Source: an uncultured Alphaproteobacteria bacterium
GTDB lineage: Bacteria; Pseudomonadota; Alphaproteobacteria; RF32; CAG-239
Assembly: GCA_934271195.1 (NCBI GenBank)
Contig: CAKQRB010000003.1
Coordinates: forward strand, 1-12,847
Direction: 5' to 3'
DNA: 12,847 nt
Shown piece by piece: positions 12,761-12,847 of the stretch (within the stretch, counting starts at the first letter, position 1; every line of letters begins with the position of its first letter). The position numbers and the translations under genes are program-made. A model generated the notes under the pieces. That model was not told the DNA's origin, searched no databases, and was given only the letters and a program-made list of their open reading frames with translations.

Positions 12761-12847
12761 TTTCTTAGCTTTTGGCCCAAAGAGGCGAATATTAAGTACT
12801 GAGCCTTGGAACGTAGTGACCTTAACTTTGGGCTGAAAGCTTAGAAA
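12761..12847. repeat. large imperfect inverted repeat reaching the window edge
   Basis: Left arm 12761-12782 and right arm 12826-12847 match at 19 of 22 positions as inverted copies; two of the three differences are G-U compatible. Inside, TTAAG/CTTAA and ACT/AGT extend the pairing. The region 12610-12847 holds no gene that I can see. The arms touch the end of the window, so the element may be longer. Confidence 0.65.

Overview
The window looks like AT-rich chromosomal DNA of an alphaproteobacterium. The evidence is a 5S rRNA 3' end of the alphaproteobacterial type, an initiator tRNA with the AGG/CCU anticodon-stem pairs usual in that class, a SufB, a SlyX ending in PPPHY, and an NlpD/EnvC-like lipoprotein that implies a Gram-negative envelope. 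The lineage below class level cannot be fixed from this sequence; an uncultured, possibly host-associated group is a guess.

Layout. Positions 1-114 hold the end of an rRNA operon (partial 5S rRNA and its terminator). After about 380 bases without a convincing gene comes a compact minus-strand operon (3605 to 530): a degenerate SNF2-like helicase, an IbrA/YbdN-like PP-loop (PAPS-reductase family) protein, and an IbrB/YbdM-like ParB/sulfiredoxin-fold protein. It has its own promoter and terminator and reads towards the rRNA operon. This is the most accessory-looking block and the best candidate for an undescribed system, with a mobile-element, regulatory or anti-phage role.

Positions 3880-4690 carry a Tyr/Arg-rich lipoprotein gene with a leader hairpin. 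tRNA-Pro(CGG) follows at 4871, then a hexapeptide-repeat acyltransferase, a decayed gene fragment, and an initiator tRNA-Met whose 3' end is duplicated about 200 bp away in an interrupted tRNA-derived element. Two very small membrane-protein ORFs (6504-6727) lie divergent to slyX, which is followed by a flavin reductase-rubredoxin fusion.

From 7790 to 11048 the minus strand encodes sufB, translationally coupled to an unrecognised 606-residue helical protein. sufB ends at a terminator, so sufC, sufD and sufS are not downstream. The plus strand then carries an NlpD-like LysM/M23 lipoprotein with degenerate zinc ligands, a well-folded candidate small RNA or leader RNA with an intrinsic terminator (12130-12289), and a small helix-turn-helix protein. 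The window closes in gene-free palindromic DNA (12610-12847).

The housekeeping genes (tRNAs, suf, nlpD, slyX) appear unlinked in function. The three-gene helicase/PP-loop/ParB block is the only obvious multi-gene functional unit.
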